Assembly (NCBI RefSeq): GCF_034424805.1
Contig: NZ_JAXOUF010000001.1
Span: 682,001 to 746,000, forward strand
Origin: Labrys sedimenti
Lineage (GTDB): Bacteria > Pseudomonadota > Alphaproteobacteria > Rhizobiales > Labraceae
DNA length: 64,000 nucleotides
Direction: 5' to 3'
This document shows, one piece after another, positions 22,327 to 33,200 of the stretch (positions are counted from its first letter, which is position 1; the number at the start of each line of letters is the position of its first letter). Position numbers and translations under genes: made by a program. A model generated the notes under the pieces. That model was not told where the DNA came from, did no database searches, and was given only the letters and a program-made list of their open reading frames with translations.

Positions 22327-25128
22327 TCAGTTCTGCATGGCTTCCTGCTGGGCCTGGATCACGGTCGTCTTGGCCAGGGTCCGTTCTTCGGTGCGCGCCA
22401 GGGCCTCCTCGCTGAAGATGCGGAAGCCGAGATCCGGGCGATAGCCGTGGATCTCGTGCACGTCGAGGGCCGACATGAATTGCAGGATCTCCATGCTGAT
22501 CACCTGCCCGGGCACCAGGATGGGGAAGCCGGGCGGGTAGGGGATCACGAACAGGGCGGAGACCAGTTCGCGCCCGGCCTGGATCGCCCGGGAGGCCTCC
22601 ATCATGTTCACATATTCGCAGTTGCTGTCATCATAGGACAGGAAGAAGGCGCTGCGGATGTCGCCGTTGCGGGTCTGCGTATTGCTGGTGAGATTGTCGC
22701 CGCGGAAGGCCCGATGGAAACTGGAGAAGTCGGGCAGGGGCGGATGCTCCAGCGTCAGCGACCGCACCTTCTTGGCATGAATGCGTCGCTCGATGCTGCT
22801 CATGTCGGCGGCACGGCGGTCGAGATCCCGGGCGATCTTGACCAGCACCTCGATCAGATAAGCCACCGCCGAGCGTGTCGAACCGATATTGGTCATGAAC
22901 AACACGGTGTTGCGTGAGGTCTTGTTGATCTGGATGCCGTATTTGTCCATCAGTTCCTTGTTCTTGAAGGTGTCGCCGTCGAGCCCGGTGGCGCCGATCG
23001 CCAGCGTCGCCCGGGTCGGGTCGAGCGCGAACTCGTCGGTGCGCCAGGCGAGCTCGAAATTGTTCCAGCCCGTCTCCTCGTTGAAATAGCTCTCGACGCC
23101 GGATTCCCGGTGCTGCAGCGGCACGAGATCCCCGACCGCCAGGAAACGGAAATAGCGCTTGAGCAAAGGATGGGCTTGCACCTGGTCGCGTAGGTTCATC
23201 GCCAGTTCGAGCTGGCGCTGCACCAGTTCGTAGCCCTCGAGCTCAACCTGCCGCCGCCCGACATCGAGGGACGCCAGGATCTGGTAGTTGGGCGAGGTCG
23301 AGGTGTGGGTCATGTAGGCTTCATGGAAAGCCTCTTCCGCCTTGTCGCGGAAATCCTGGTCCCAGACATGGATCATCGAGCCCTGGCGCAGAGCCGTGAG
23401 GGTCTTGTGCGTGGAATGGGTGGCATAGGCCCGTATGCGCACCTTGTCGGGATCCGGGATCAACTGCCGTTCGAGCAGGGCTTCTTCGTCGTCCCAATCG
23501 ACGCTGGCCGCGAACTCCTCATAACGCTTGGCATAGGCCGAATTCTTGAACATCTCGGCAAGGCGCGCCGCCGTGGCCATCGCCGTCCTTGGACGGTAGA
23601 CGGGATGGCAGCGCGCGAAGGCGAACCAGGCCTCGTCCCAGAGGAAGACCAGATCCGGTTTGATCGCCAGGCATTCCAGCATGACACGCTCGACGTCATA
23701 GACGATGCCGTCGAAAGTGCAGTTGGTCAAAAGCACCATGCGGACGCGATCGAGCGTGCCGGCGCGCTTGAAGGTCAGCAACTGCTCCTTGATGTGGCGG
23801 ATCGGCACCGCGCCATACATCGAATATTGGTCGAGCGGATAGGAATCGAGATAGGCGACCTGCGCCCCCGCCAGCACCAGGCCGTAATGGTGCGATTTGT
23901 GGCAGTTGCGATCGACCAGCACGATGTCGTCGGGCCTCACCAGGGCCTGCACCACGATCTTGTTGCAGGTCGAAGTGCCGTTGGTGGCGAAATAGGTGCG
24001 GCGGGCGCCGAAGGCGCGGGCAGCGTGTTCCTGGGCGACTTTCAAGGGCCCGACGGGATCGAGCAGGGAATCCAGGCCGCCTGAGGTCGCCGAGGTCTCG
24101 GCCATGAAGAGGTTCATGCCGTAGAATTGCGAGAGATCGCCGATCCAGCTCGAATTGAGGATGGCCTTGCCGCGAGCCAGGGGCAGGGCATGGAACACGC
24201 CGGTCGGTTGTTTGGCATAGTCGCGCAAGGCGTCGAAGAAGGGGGTGTGATAGCGCTCGCCGACGCCCTGCATGATGGCACCGTAGAGTTCGACATGATC
24301 CTCTTCGCCGAAGAAGATGCGCTTGAACACTTCGCCTGCCGTCGCCGCGATATCCTCCACTTTCATGTCGGTGACGAGATAGAGATCGAGCTCCGGACGC
24401 AAGCGCGCGATCTGGCGGCCGAGCAGCGGCCCGCGCTCGAATTCGGGTATGGTCTCGATGCCATCCTGGACGCCGTCGAGGAAGCGGCGCAGCATGTCGT
24501 CGCTGTAGATCGAGCGGAAGGGAAAGCCGTGGCGGATCACCACCGCCTGCAGATTGAAGTTCACCAGGGTCGCGATCAGGGCGTCTTCGAAACTGGGGAC
24601 GATCACGATGTCGAAGATGAACTCGTCTTCGGCATGGCGTTTGCGCTGAACGCGCCTGCGTAGCGCTGCCTCCTCGCTCGCCGACATCTCGTCGACGATG
24701 AGCACCTCGAAATAGGGGCGCGACAATTGCGCCTGACGTTCGCTTTCGGTCTCGATCTGCGAGGGCAGTTCGCCCTCTCCATCGAGCGAGCTTGCTTCAT
24801 GCCGATAGGTCCGGGCTACCAGCACGCGATGGATGCGGCGCGCGGTCTGGTGTGCACGTGCCAGTTCTCCCCGTTCGATCCAGCTGCAGAGATCCGCGAA
24901 AACCCTGCCGCCCGGAAAGGCCCAATAGCTTTCGATCGGCACCAGGGCGGCGATCAACTCGTTGATATGGGCAAGCCGGGACTGGCGTTCGGAATGGTCA
25001 GGCGGGAGGGCGACCAATCGGCTCAGATCGTCGACAAGGCCGATCCAGCTTTCAGAGCGCATTTCCCATACGCTGCGATGACGGCTCAGCGAGTTCTTGC
25101 TTTTGTCGAACGAGACCCCGGCACTCAT
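22327..25128 (-). CDS. Orn/Lys/Arg decarboxylase-family PLP enzyme
   Basis: This 933-residue protein is longer than typical AdiA/SpeF decarboxylases (about 710-760). The start at 25128 follows TTGGAGGAACAT; a TTG 12 bases upstream is discarded. After an N-terminal extension of about 150 residues comes a wing domain (VLIVDEMSASEEAALRRRV), then the fold-type-I core with TYFATNGTSTCNKIVVQAL, VDRNCHKSHHYG, FLWDEAWFAF and the PLP-lysine motif ATHSTHKTLTAL, then the C-terminal domain. It should decarboxylate a basic amino acid to a polyamine precursor; arginine, lysine or ornithine cannot be separated from sequence alone. Confidence 0.85.
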   Translation of the reverse strand: MSAGVSFDKSKNSLSRHRSVWEMRSESWIGLVDDLSRLVALPPDHSERQSRLAHINELIAALVPIESYWAFPGGRVFADLCSWIERGELARAHQTARRIHRVLVARTYRHEASSLDGEGELPSQIETESERQAQLSRPYFEVLIVDEMSASEEAALRRRVQRKRHAEDEFIFDIVIVPSFEDALIATLVNFNLQAVVIRHGFPFRSIYSDDMLRRFLDGVQDGIETIPEFERGPLLGRQIARLRPELDLYLVTDMKVEDIAATAGEVFKRIFFGEEDHVELYGAIMQGVGERYHTPFFDALRDYAKQPTGVFHALPLARGKAILNSSWIGDLSQFYGMNLFMAETSATSGGLDSLLDPVGPLKVAQEHAARAFGARRTYFATNGTSTCNKIVVQALVRPDDIVLVDRNCHKSHHYGLVLAGAQVAYLDSYPLDQYSMYGAVPIRHIKEQLLTFKRAGTLDRVRMVLLTNCTFDGIVYDVERVMLECLAIKPDLVFLWDEAWFAFARCHPVYRPRTAMATAARLAEMFKNSAYAKRYEEFAASVDWDDEEALLERQLIPDPDKVRIRAYATHSTHKTLTALRQGSMIHVWDQDFRDKAEEAFHEAYMTHTSTSPNYQILASLDVGRRQVELEGYELVQRQLELAMNLRDQVQAHPLLKRYFRFLAVGDLVPLQHRESGVESYFNEETGWNNFELAWRTDEFALDPTRATLAIGATGLDGDTFKNKELMDKYGIQINKTSRNTVLFMTNIGSTRSAVAYLIEVLVKIARDLDRRAADMSSIERRIHAKKVRSLTLEHPPLPDFSSFHRAFRGDNLTSNTQTRNGDIRSAFFLSYDDSNCEYVNMMEASRAIQAGRELVSALFVIPYPPGFPILVPGQVISMEILQFMSALDVHEIHGYRPDLGFRIFSEEALARTEERTLAKTTVIQAQQEAMQN

Positions 25129-25515
25129 ATGTTCCTCCAACGCTTATCGTTATACTTTGTGATTTCTTCCGTGAGAGGTGGTAGCGGACATCACAGGTTG
25201 GTTTTTCAGGACTATGCTTTGGACCAGCCCCAGGCACATTCCCTTATGCAAACGCTATGTCCTTCACGCATCGTCGAAGATACTGATCGGCTCAATGTCG
25301 AATCTGTCGGCCAATCCTCCCTGGATCTCTTGATATTGGCAGTCAGATTACAGTCACCGGGGTGTCGCACAAGCGGATTTCAGTGCGTATCCGAGCTATT
25401 TCGCAGGAGGTGGCCCGTTATTCATTCATCTTCCGCACAGGCAGGTACCATAGGGATGACGGGAGACCGGCCGGCGCTGGACCATGTGAGAAGAGCAGGG
25501 AAAACGGGTGACGCC
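25129..25515. other. Divergent intergenic region
   Basis: No gene is seen between the divergent decarboxylase and methyltransferase genes. On the minus strand TATAAC (25154-25149) could be a -10 for the decarboxylase, but I see no matching -35. Confidence 0.35.
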
Positions 25516-26322
25516 ATGGCATCGACGATTGCGCGAACTGCCGGCAGGGCGCTTTTCGGGGAAAATGCCCTCGCTTATGCCGCGTTCCGCCCTGCCTATC
25601 CCGAACGGGTGTTCGATATCCTCAGGACCCGCTGCGGGGCTGGCGAGGGCAAGACGGTTTTCGAGGTCGGGGCAGGAACCGGCCTGGCCACCGCTCCCAT
25701 GCTTGCCATGGGGTGCCGGGTGACGGCTGTCGAACCGGATGCAAGGCTGGCAGCCTTTCTCGCCGACAGCCAAGCCGTCCATGCATCGCGGCTGGCCGTG
25801 CAGATTGCACCGTTCGAAGAAGCCGTCATGCCGCCCGGCTCCTTCGATCTCGGCATTGCCGCAACCTCCCTGCACTGGATCGACCCCGGCCTCGCCCTGA
25901 CCAGGGCATACCGTCTCCTGCGCCCTGGAGGGCACTGGGCGATGTGGTGGAACATCTTCGGGGACCCGGACGAGACCGACACTTTCCAGCGCCGCACACA
26001 TGGACTGTTCGAGCGCTTATCGAAAAGCCCCTCGCATGGCGATGGGCCGAAGGGGCATTTCGGCCTCGACACCAAGCGCCGTGTCGCCGAGCTCGAGCAG
26101 GCAGGATTCGGGTCCATCCTCGCCGAGGAAGTGCGCTGGCGTCCCGTTTTGAGCAGGCAGCAAATCCTGGGTCTGACGGCGACCTTTTCTCCCGTCGTCC
26201 GCCTGCCGGAAATCGAGCGCAGGGAGTTTCTCGATCGCCTCGGAACCATAGTCGACGAGGAATTCGGCGGCAGCGTCTCGCGGCATTTCATGACGGCGAT
26301 CTATACGGCGAGGCGGCCTTGA
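25516..26322 (+). CDS. Class I SAM-dependent methyltransferase
   Basis: The 268-residue protein has the AdoMet motif FEVGAGTGLATAPM (motif I), VTAVEPDARLAAFL (motif II), and the later YRLLRPGGHWAMWW strand, with the N-terminal FGENALAYAAFRPAYPERVF common in this group. The methyl acceptor is unknown. The start at 25516 matches family length; the open frame upstream overlaps the decarboxylase gene and is not coding. Confidence 0.8.
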   Translation: MASTIARTAGRALFGENALAYAAFRPAYPERVFDILRTRCGAGEGKTVFEVGAGTGLATAPMLAMGCRVTAVEPDARLAAFLADSQAVHASRLAVQIAPFEEAVMPPGSFDLGIAATSLHWIDPGLALTRAYRLLRPGGHWAMWWNIFGDPDETDTFQRRTHGLFERLSKSPSHGDGPKGHFGLDTKRRVAELEQAGFGSILAEEVRWRPVLSRQQILGLTATFSPVVRLPEIERREFLDRLGTIVDEEFGGSVSRHFMTAIYTARRP

Positions 26323-26440
26323 GAGGCGGGTTGCCCGCCGCCATCATTCAGCGATTGCCGCGCTGCGACGGCAATCTTTATCCGCAGCGGCGCCACGTCG
26401 GTACGACCAATATTATGAAAAGGTAACGCGGAGCTTCCCT

Positions 26441-27121
26441 ATGACCACGCCACTTCCTTTTTCAGCCATTTTATTCGATGCTTACGGCACATTGCTCGAC
26501 CTTTCATTCATTGCCGAAAAGGCGGATTCGGCTTTTCCAGGGCACGGTGCCCCGCTCTCCACCCTCTGGCGCGAGAAGCAGCTCAACTACACGTGGCTGC
26601 GTACGATCAGCAGAAATTATGCCGATTTTGCCACGGTCACGGGCGAAGCCCTGGATTATTCGATCGAGCGGCTCGGCCTGACAGCGCCCCGGCAAAAGCG
26701 GGATGAATTGCTGGCCGCCTACTGGTCCTTGCCGAGCTTTCCGGAAGTGCCTGCGACCCTGGCGCATCTCAGGCAGAAGGGGGTACGGCTCGGCATCCTC
26801 TCGAATGGCACACCGGCCATGCTCGAAGCCGCGATTCAATCATCGGGCCTCGATGGCCTCTTCGACGATGTCCTCAGTGTCGACGCGGCCGGCTGCTACA
26901 AGACGGCAAGTGCCGCTTACCAGCTGGGCCCGGACCGCCTGAACCTGGCACCCGAACGCATTCTCTTCGTCTCGTCGAATGGCTGGGATATCTGCGGCGC
27001 AACCTGGTTCGGCCATCGTACCTTTTGGGTGAACCGAGCCGGGCACCCTCCTGAAAGACTGGGTGTTTCTCCCGATGCCACGGGATCAAGCCTGGCGGAT
27101 CTCATGCCCCTGTTCATTTAA
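26441..27121 (+). CDS. Haloacid dehalogenase, type II (HAD superfamily)
   Basis: The 226-residue HAD-fold enzyme has the nucleophile motif FDAYGTLLD (Asp13, Thr17), the substrate-binding WREKQLNYTWLR typical of L-2-haloacid dehalogenases, LSNGTPAML, the Lys in YKTASAAY and the SSNGWD Ser/Asn/Asp set. All residues known for L-DEX enzymes are present, so (S)-2-haloacid dehalogenation is likely, although the physiological substrate may differ. Its stop overlaps the convergent mdtC stop by four bases. Confidence 0.82.
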   Translation: MTTPLPFSAILFDAYGTLLDLSFIAEKADSAFPGHGAPLSTLWREKQLNYTWLRTISRNYADFATVTGEALDYSIERLGLTAPRQKRDELLAAYWSLPSFPEVPATLAHLRQKGVRLGILSNGTPAMLEAAIQSSGLDGLFDDVLSVDAAGCYKTASAAYQLGPDRLNLAPERILFVSSNGWDICGATWFGHRTFWVNRAGHPPERLGVSPDATGSSLADLMPLFI

Positions 27122-30100
27122 CCCGGATTCGAGGCGGGCCTGGTGTCTCCTGCCGGCCGCTGGGGCTTGACGCTCCAGCGGCGGTGAAGGCGCGATAGCA
27201 TCAGATAGATCACCGGCGTGGTGTAGAGCGTGAGGATCTGGCTGACGATCAGGCCGCCGACGATGGTGACGCCGAGCGGCCGGCGCAATTCCGTGCCGGG
27301 GCCGGTCGCCAGGATCAGGGGCAGGGCGCCCAGAATGGCGGCCAGCGTTGTCATCAGGATCGGCCGGAATCGCACCAGGCAGGCCTCGAAGATAGCGTCC
27401 CTGGCGCTGAGATTGCGGTCGCGTTCGGCTTCCAGGGCGAAATCCACCAGCATGATGCCATTCTTTTTGACGATGCCGATCAGCAGGATGATGCCGATGA
27501 AGGCGACGATCGTCAGTTCCATATTGGCGAAATGCAGGGCGAGCAGCCCCCCCAATCCGGCCGAAGGCAGGGTCGAGAGAATGGTGAGCGGATGCGCAAG
27601 GCTCTCATAGAGAACGCCGAGCACGATATAGACGGCCAGCAGGGCCGCCAGGATCAGCAGGGGCTGGCTTGATCCGGATTGGGCCGCCTGCTTGGCATCG
27701 CCGGCAAACTCCCCCCTGATATCGGCGGGCAGGTGCATGCCGGCAACCGCCGCCTCGATAGCCTCCGATGCATCCTGGATCTTGGTGCCCGGCGTCAGAT
27801 TGTAGGAGAGGGTAATGGCCGGATATTGTCCCTGGTGATTGACCTGCTGCGGCGCGAGCCCGCGCTCTACGGAGGCGACCGCCGAAAGCGGCACCAGGCC
27901 CGACCGGCCGGGTACGTAGAGACCCGTCATGTCGCTGGGATCACGGCTTTGCTCGGGAGATGCGGCAAGCACCACGCGATATTGGTTGCGCTGGGTGTAG
28001 ATCGTCGAGATCTGTCGTTGCGAAAAGGCGTTGTTGAGGGCGCTATCGATGGAGGTAATGGCCACGCCAAGGCGCGCCGCGGCCTCGCGGTCAATCACAA
28101 GTTTGGCTTGCAAGCCATTGCGCTGCCTATCGGAATTGACATCGGTCAAGCCCGGCACGGTCTTCAACCTCTCCATCACCTTCGGAGCCCATTCGACCAG
28201 AAGGTCGGCATCACCTGACCACAGCGTATACTGATATTGCGACTGGGACTGGCGCCCGCCGGCAGACACATCCTGCGGCGAGAACATGAATACGTTCAGG
28301 CCAGCGACGGCACGCACGCCCTTGCGCAATTGAGCGATGACCTCCTCGGTGGGCGGGCGCTGGTCCGGGGGCAGCAAGGAAATGCTGAGCTGGCCGGAAT
28401 TGGTGCCGCCGAAGGGGCTCGAGCCAATGGAGGAACCGACACCGGTGACATAGGGGTTGCGCTGAATGATGGTCGCGACCTCGCGTTGCCAGACCACCAC
28501 CGCATCGTAGGACGCATCCGAGGAGGCTTGAGAAAAACCTTGAATGAATCCGCCATCATCCTGAGGCACAAGGGATTTCGGCAAAGCATAGTAGAGCCAG
28601 CCGGTGCCGAAGACCGTGGCGAAGATGACCAGCAGAGTCAGGAAGCCGTGGCTGAGTACGCCGCGCAGGCTGGCGCCGTAGAAGCTCACCACCCGCTGCA
28701 GCACGCCCTCGACCGCGCGATCGAACATGCCGCGCCGGTCGCCGACACTGTCATGGCCGCGATGGGCCAGGATCATCGGCGTCAGGGTGAGCGAGATCAC
28801 CGTCGAGGCGATCACCGCAAAAGCAAGCGTCATCGCGAATTCGAACAAGAACTTGCCGGTGATTCCTCCGGCAAAGAGCAAGGGAATGAAGACGGCCAGG
28901 AGCGAGAGGCTGATCGACACCACGGTGAAGCCGATCTGCCGGGCGCCCTCGATGGCGGCCTGCAGCGGCGGCAGGCCGGCTTCGCGCTTGGCATGCACAT
29001 TCTCGACCATGACGATGGCGTCGTCGACGACGAAACCGACCGAGACCACCAGCGCCATCAAGGAAAGATTGTCGATGGAAAAATCGGCAAGCCACATCGC
29101 CCCGAAGGTGGCGGCCAGCGACAGGGGCACGGTGACGCCGGCCGCCAGGACCGGCGTGGAGCGGCGGAGAAAGACGAAGACGACAAGCACGACCAGGATG
29201 ACGGAAGCCATCAGCGTCCATTGCATGTCGTCGACGCTGGCGCGGATCGTGGTGGTCCGGTCGGTCAGGACGTCGATGTCGATGCCAGCCGGAATCCGTG
29301 TCTTCAAAACCGGCAGTAACGCCTTGATGGCGTTCACGGTATCGATGACGTTGCCGTTGGCCTCCTTGGTGATGTTGAGCAGGATGGCCGGCTTGCCGTT
29401 ATAGGTCGCGCTGGAGTTGAGATTGCGGACGCCTCGCTCCACCGTCGCGATGTCGCCGAGCCGCACGGCGGTGCCGTTGCCGGCGCGGATGATGATGGAC
29501 GCATAGTCCTCGGGCGCCGACATCTGGCCGCCGGCATCGAGCGCCATGACGATGTCGGGGCCATCCAGGGAGCCGAGGGGGCTGATGGCGTTGGCTGCCA
29601 CGATCGCCTGGCGTACCCCCTCCATCGACAGGCCCATGGCCGCGATGCGATCGGGGTTGAGCGTAACCCGGATCGCCGGCTGATCGGCACCGCTGACGGC
29701 GACTTCGCCGACCCCCTCGACCTGGGAGATGCGCTGCACGATCACACTGTCGGCGGCGTCGAACATGTCGCTGGCCCCCACCGTGTCCGAGGTCATCGCC
29801 AGGATCAGGATGGGACGTGCATTCGGGTTGAACTTGCGGAAGGAGGGGGCCGTCGACAGGTCCGACGGCAGGTCGGAGGCCGCGGCATTGATGGCTGCCT
29901 GCACATCCTGGGCCGCACTGTCGACATTGCGAGAAATATCGAACTGGATGATGATGAGGGTGGAGCCGAGGGACGAGCGCGAGGTGATCTCGGTCACCCC
30001 GGCGATCGATCCCAGCTTGCGTTCGAGCGGCGCCGCGACGCTGGCAGCCATGGTCGACGGGTCGGCACCGGGACGGCTCGCGGTCACCACGATGGTCGGC

Positions 30101-30225
30101 AGGTCGATGGCAGGCAGGCTCGAAACCGGTAATTGGCGATAGGCGGCGAGCCCCACCAGCAGGAGCCCCATCGCCAGGAGGATGGTGCCGATCGGCCGGC
30201 GGATGAAGGGCTCCGAGATGCTCAT
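27118..30225 (-). CDS. mdtC: RND efflux pump inner-membrane subunit MdtC
   Basis: The 1035-residue protein is an RND transporter with 12 membrane segments and two large periplasmic loops. The start MSISEPFIRRPIGTILLAMG overlaps the mdtB stop (ATGA). VGFVVDDAIVMVENV contains the paired Asp of the proton relay in TM4. It is closest to the MdtC half of the MdtB/MdtC heterotrimer. It is the last gene of the operon and is convergent with the dehalogenase gene. Substrates are not readable. Confidence 0.9.
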   Translation of the reverse strand: MSISEPFIRRPIGTILLAMGLLLVGLAAYRQLPVSSLPAIDLPTIVVTASRPGADPSTMAASVAAPLERKLGSIAGVTEITSRSSLGSTLIIIQFDISRNVDSAAQDVQAAINAAASDLPSDLSTAPSFRKFNPNARPILILAMTSDTVGASDMFDAADSVIVQRISQVEGVGEVAVSGADQPAIRVTLNPDRIAAMGLSMEGVRQAIVAANAISPLGSLDGPDIVMALDAGGQMSAPEDYASIIIRAGNGTAVRLGDIATVERGVRNLNSSATYNGKPAILLNITKEANGNVIDTVNAIKALLPVLKTRIPAGIDIDVLTDRTTTIRASVDDMQWTLMASVILVVLVVFVFLRRSTPVLAAGVTVPLSLAATFGAMWLADFSIDNLSLMALVVSVGFVVDDAIVMVENVHAKREAGLPPLQAAIEGARQIGFTVVSISLSLLAVFIPLLFAGGITGKFLFEFAMTLAFAVIASTVISLTLTPMILAHRGHDSVGDRRGMFDRAVEGVLQRVVSFYGASLRGVLSHGFLTLLVIFATVFGTGWLYYALPKSLVPQDDGGFIQGFSQASSDASYDAVVVWQREVATIIQRNPYVTGVGSSIGSSPFGGTNSGQLSISLLPPDQRPPTEEVIAQLRKGVRAVAGLNVFMFSPQDVSAGGRQSQSQYQYTLWSGDADLLVEWAPKVMERLKTVPGLTDVNSDRQRNGLQAKLVIDREAAARLGVAITSIDSALNNAFSQRQISTIYTQRNQYRVVLAASPEQSRDPSDMTGLYVPGRSGLVPLSAVASVERGLAPQQVNHQGQYPAITLSYNLTPGTKIQDASEAIEAAVAGMHLPADIRGEFAGDAKQAAQSGSSQPLLILAALLAVYIVLGVLYESLAHPLTILSTLPSAGLGGLLALHFANMELTIVAFIGIILLIGIVKKNGIMLVDFALEAERDRNLSARDAIFEACLVRFRPILMTTLAAILGALPLILATGPGTELRRPLGVTIVGGLIVSQILTLYTTPVIYLMLSRLHRRWSVKPQRPAGDTRPASNPG

Positions 30226-33200
30226 GCCTGCGGCATCGCCTGTGGCTTGCGGGCAAAACGCTCACGCAGTCGCTCGAAGCCGAGATAGATCACCGGCGTG
30301 GTGTAGAGCGTCAGCAGCTGGCTGAGCAGCAGACCGCCAATGATGGTGATGCCGAGCGGTATGCGCAGTTCCGATCCCATGCCGTGGCCGAGCGCCAGGG
30401 GCAGGGCGCCGAACAGGGCCGCCAGGGTGGTCATCATGATGGGGCGGAAGCGCAGGGCGGACGCGGTGACGATCGCCTCGTGCGGATCCATGCCCTGTTC
30501 GCGCTGCGCCTCGATGGCGAAGTCGATCATCATGATGGCGTTCTTCTTGACGATGCCCATCAGGAGGACGATGCCGATCAACGCGATGAGCGAAAGCTCG
30601 TGGCCGGTATATTCGAGCGCGAGCAGGGCGCCGACGCCGGCCGACGGCAGGGTCGAGAGGATCGTCACCGGATGGATGGCGCTCTCGTAGAGGACGCCCA
30701 GCACGATATAGATGGTGATCACCGCTGCCAGGATCAGCCATGGCTGGTTGGCGAGCGAGGATGAGAACTCGGCGGCATCGCCGGTGAAACGGGTGGAGAT
30801 CGACGCCGGCATGCCGATCGCGGTCTGTGCCTTGCGGATCGCCGCAACGGCGTCGCTGAGCGAGGCCCCATGGGCGACATCGAAGCTGATGGTCGCCGAG
30901 GGGAACTGATCGTCATGCTCGACCACCAGCGGCGCCGTCTCGTGACGGATGCTGGTGAAGGCGCCGAGGGGGACCTGGTTGTCGGCGGCGCCCGATACCG
31001 TCGGTATGTTGGTCGCCGTGCCGCTGGCGCCGACCGTTCCCGCGGTGGGATTGGTGGTGGTGGCAAGCCCGGAGGTGCTGGCGGAACTGGCGACATAGAT
31101 CCGGCTGAGCACGCTCGGTCCCACCTGGTCGTCCGGCTCGGCTTCCAGGATGACGCGATACTGGTTGGCCTGGGCATAGATCGTTGCGATCTGGCGCTGG
31201 CCGAAAGCGTTGTTCAGGGCGTTGGAGATGTCCTGCATGGAGACGCCGAGACGGGAAGCGGTGTCCCGGTCGACATCCACGAAGAGCCTGGCGCCGCCAT
31301 TCTGCACTTCCGAGGTGACATCGCGCATCACGCCGGAGCGTTCGAGCTCGTCGGCCAGTTGATCGGCCCAGCGGTCGACGTCGCCCGCATCGGTTCCGGT
31401 CAGCGTATATTGGTAGGGCGCGCGGCCGGCGCGGGCGGTGATGCGGATATCCTGCACGCTCTGATAGGTCACGTGCAGGCCCGGCAGCCGACCGGTCTCG
31501 GCCTGCAGGCGCTGGATGATGTCCGTGGCATCCGCCTTGCGCTCGTTGCGCGGCTTGAGCACCAGGGAGAGCGAGCCGGTATTGGAGGTCAGATTGCTCC
31601 CGGAGACACCGATGGTGGCAATGGCGGAAAGGATATCGGGATCCTTGCGGGCAATCTCGGTGATGCTTGCCTGTGCCCTCTTCATGGCATCGAAGGAGGC
31701 CGTCGGCTCGGCCTGGATCACGGCCGTGATCAGCCCGGTATCCTGCTGGGGCAGGAAACCCTTCGGCATGGCGACATAGAGCCAGATCGTGGTCGCCAGC
31801 GTTCCGAGCGTCAGGAGCAGCATCAGAAAGCCATGGCGCAATGTCCACACCAGGCTGGCCCGATAGCCGCGGATGACGGTATCGAAGCCGCGGTCGATCC
31901 AATCCAGCACCCCCTTACGCTCGCCATGGCCCGGTTTGAGCAGGCGCGCGCACATCATCGGCGTCAGGGTCAGCGAGATCACGGCCGAGACCACCACGGC
32001 AATGGTCAGGGTCAAGGCGAATTCGCGGAACATGCGCCCGACGATGCCCGTCATGAACAGGAGAGGAATGAAGACGGCGATCAGCGACACCGTCAGCGAA
32101 ATGATGGTGAAGCCGATTTCCTTGGCACCCTTGAGCGCGGCATCGAAGGGTTTCTCTCCTTCCTCGATGTGCCGCACGATGTTCTCGATCATCACGATGG
32201 CATCGTCGACCACGAAACCGGCGCCGATGGTGAGCGCCATCAGCGAGAGATTGTCGAGGCTGAAGCCGCAGAACCACATGACGCCGAAGGAGGCGATCAG
32301 CGAGAGCGGCAGCGCGACTCCCGCGATGATGGTGGCACGCAGGGTCCTGAGAAAGATGAAGACGACGAGAATCACCAGGCCGACGCTGAGGGCCAGGGTC
32401 ATCTCCACTTCGTCAATCGAGGCCTGGATGGTCTGCGTGCGATCGTTGACGACCTCGAGCGAAACATCGGCCGGCAGGCTGCGGCGAAGCTCCGGCAGCG
32501 CCGCCAGCACGCTCTTGACCGTGGCGATCACATTGGCGCCCGGCTGGCGCATGATATCGATCACCACGGCCGGCTGGCCGTTGTAATAGGCGCCCACGCG
32601 TGCGTTCTCGAGGCCCTCGACCACGTTGGCAATGTCCTTGAGACGCACGGGAGCGCTGTTGCGGTAGGCGATCACCACGTCGGCGAAGGCATCGGCCGCA
32701 CTGATCTGGTCATTGGCCGCGATCGTATAGGACTGGGCCGCCCCGTTGAGCGACCCCTTGGCGCCGGCAACGGTCGAGGTGGTGATGGCGAGCCTGATGT
32801 CCTCCAGGCCGAGCCCGTAGGCAGCGGCACGGGCGAGGTTGACCTGCACGCGCAAGGCCGGGCGCACGCCGCCCTGCACGTCGACATGGCCGACGCCGCT
32901 GACCTCGGCGAAACGCTGGGCCAGCAGGGTGTCGGCCATGTCGGAGAGGTTCCGGATGGTCTGCGTCTTCGAGCGCAGCGCCAGCGTCAGGATCGGCGTA
33001 TCGGCCGGGTTCACCTTGGCATAGCTCGGCGGGTAGGGCAGCCCCGAGGGCAGGGTGGAGGCCGAGGCGTTGATGGCCGCCTGCACGTCCTGGGCCGCCC
33101 CGTCGATGTCGCGGTCCAGATTGAATTGCAGCGTGATCTGGCTGATGCCGAAGGCCGACGACGACACCATGGTCGCGATCGACGGGATCTGGCCGAGATT

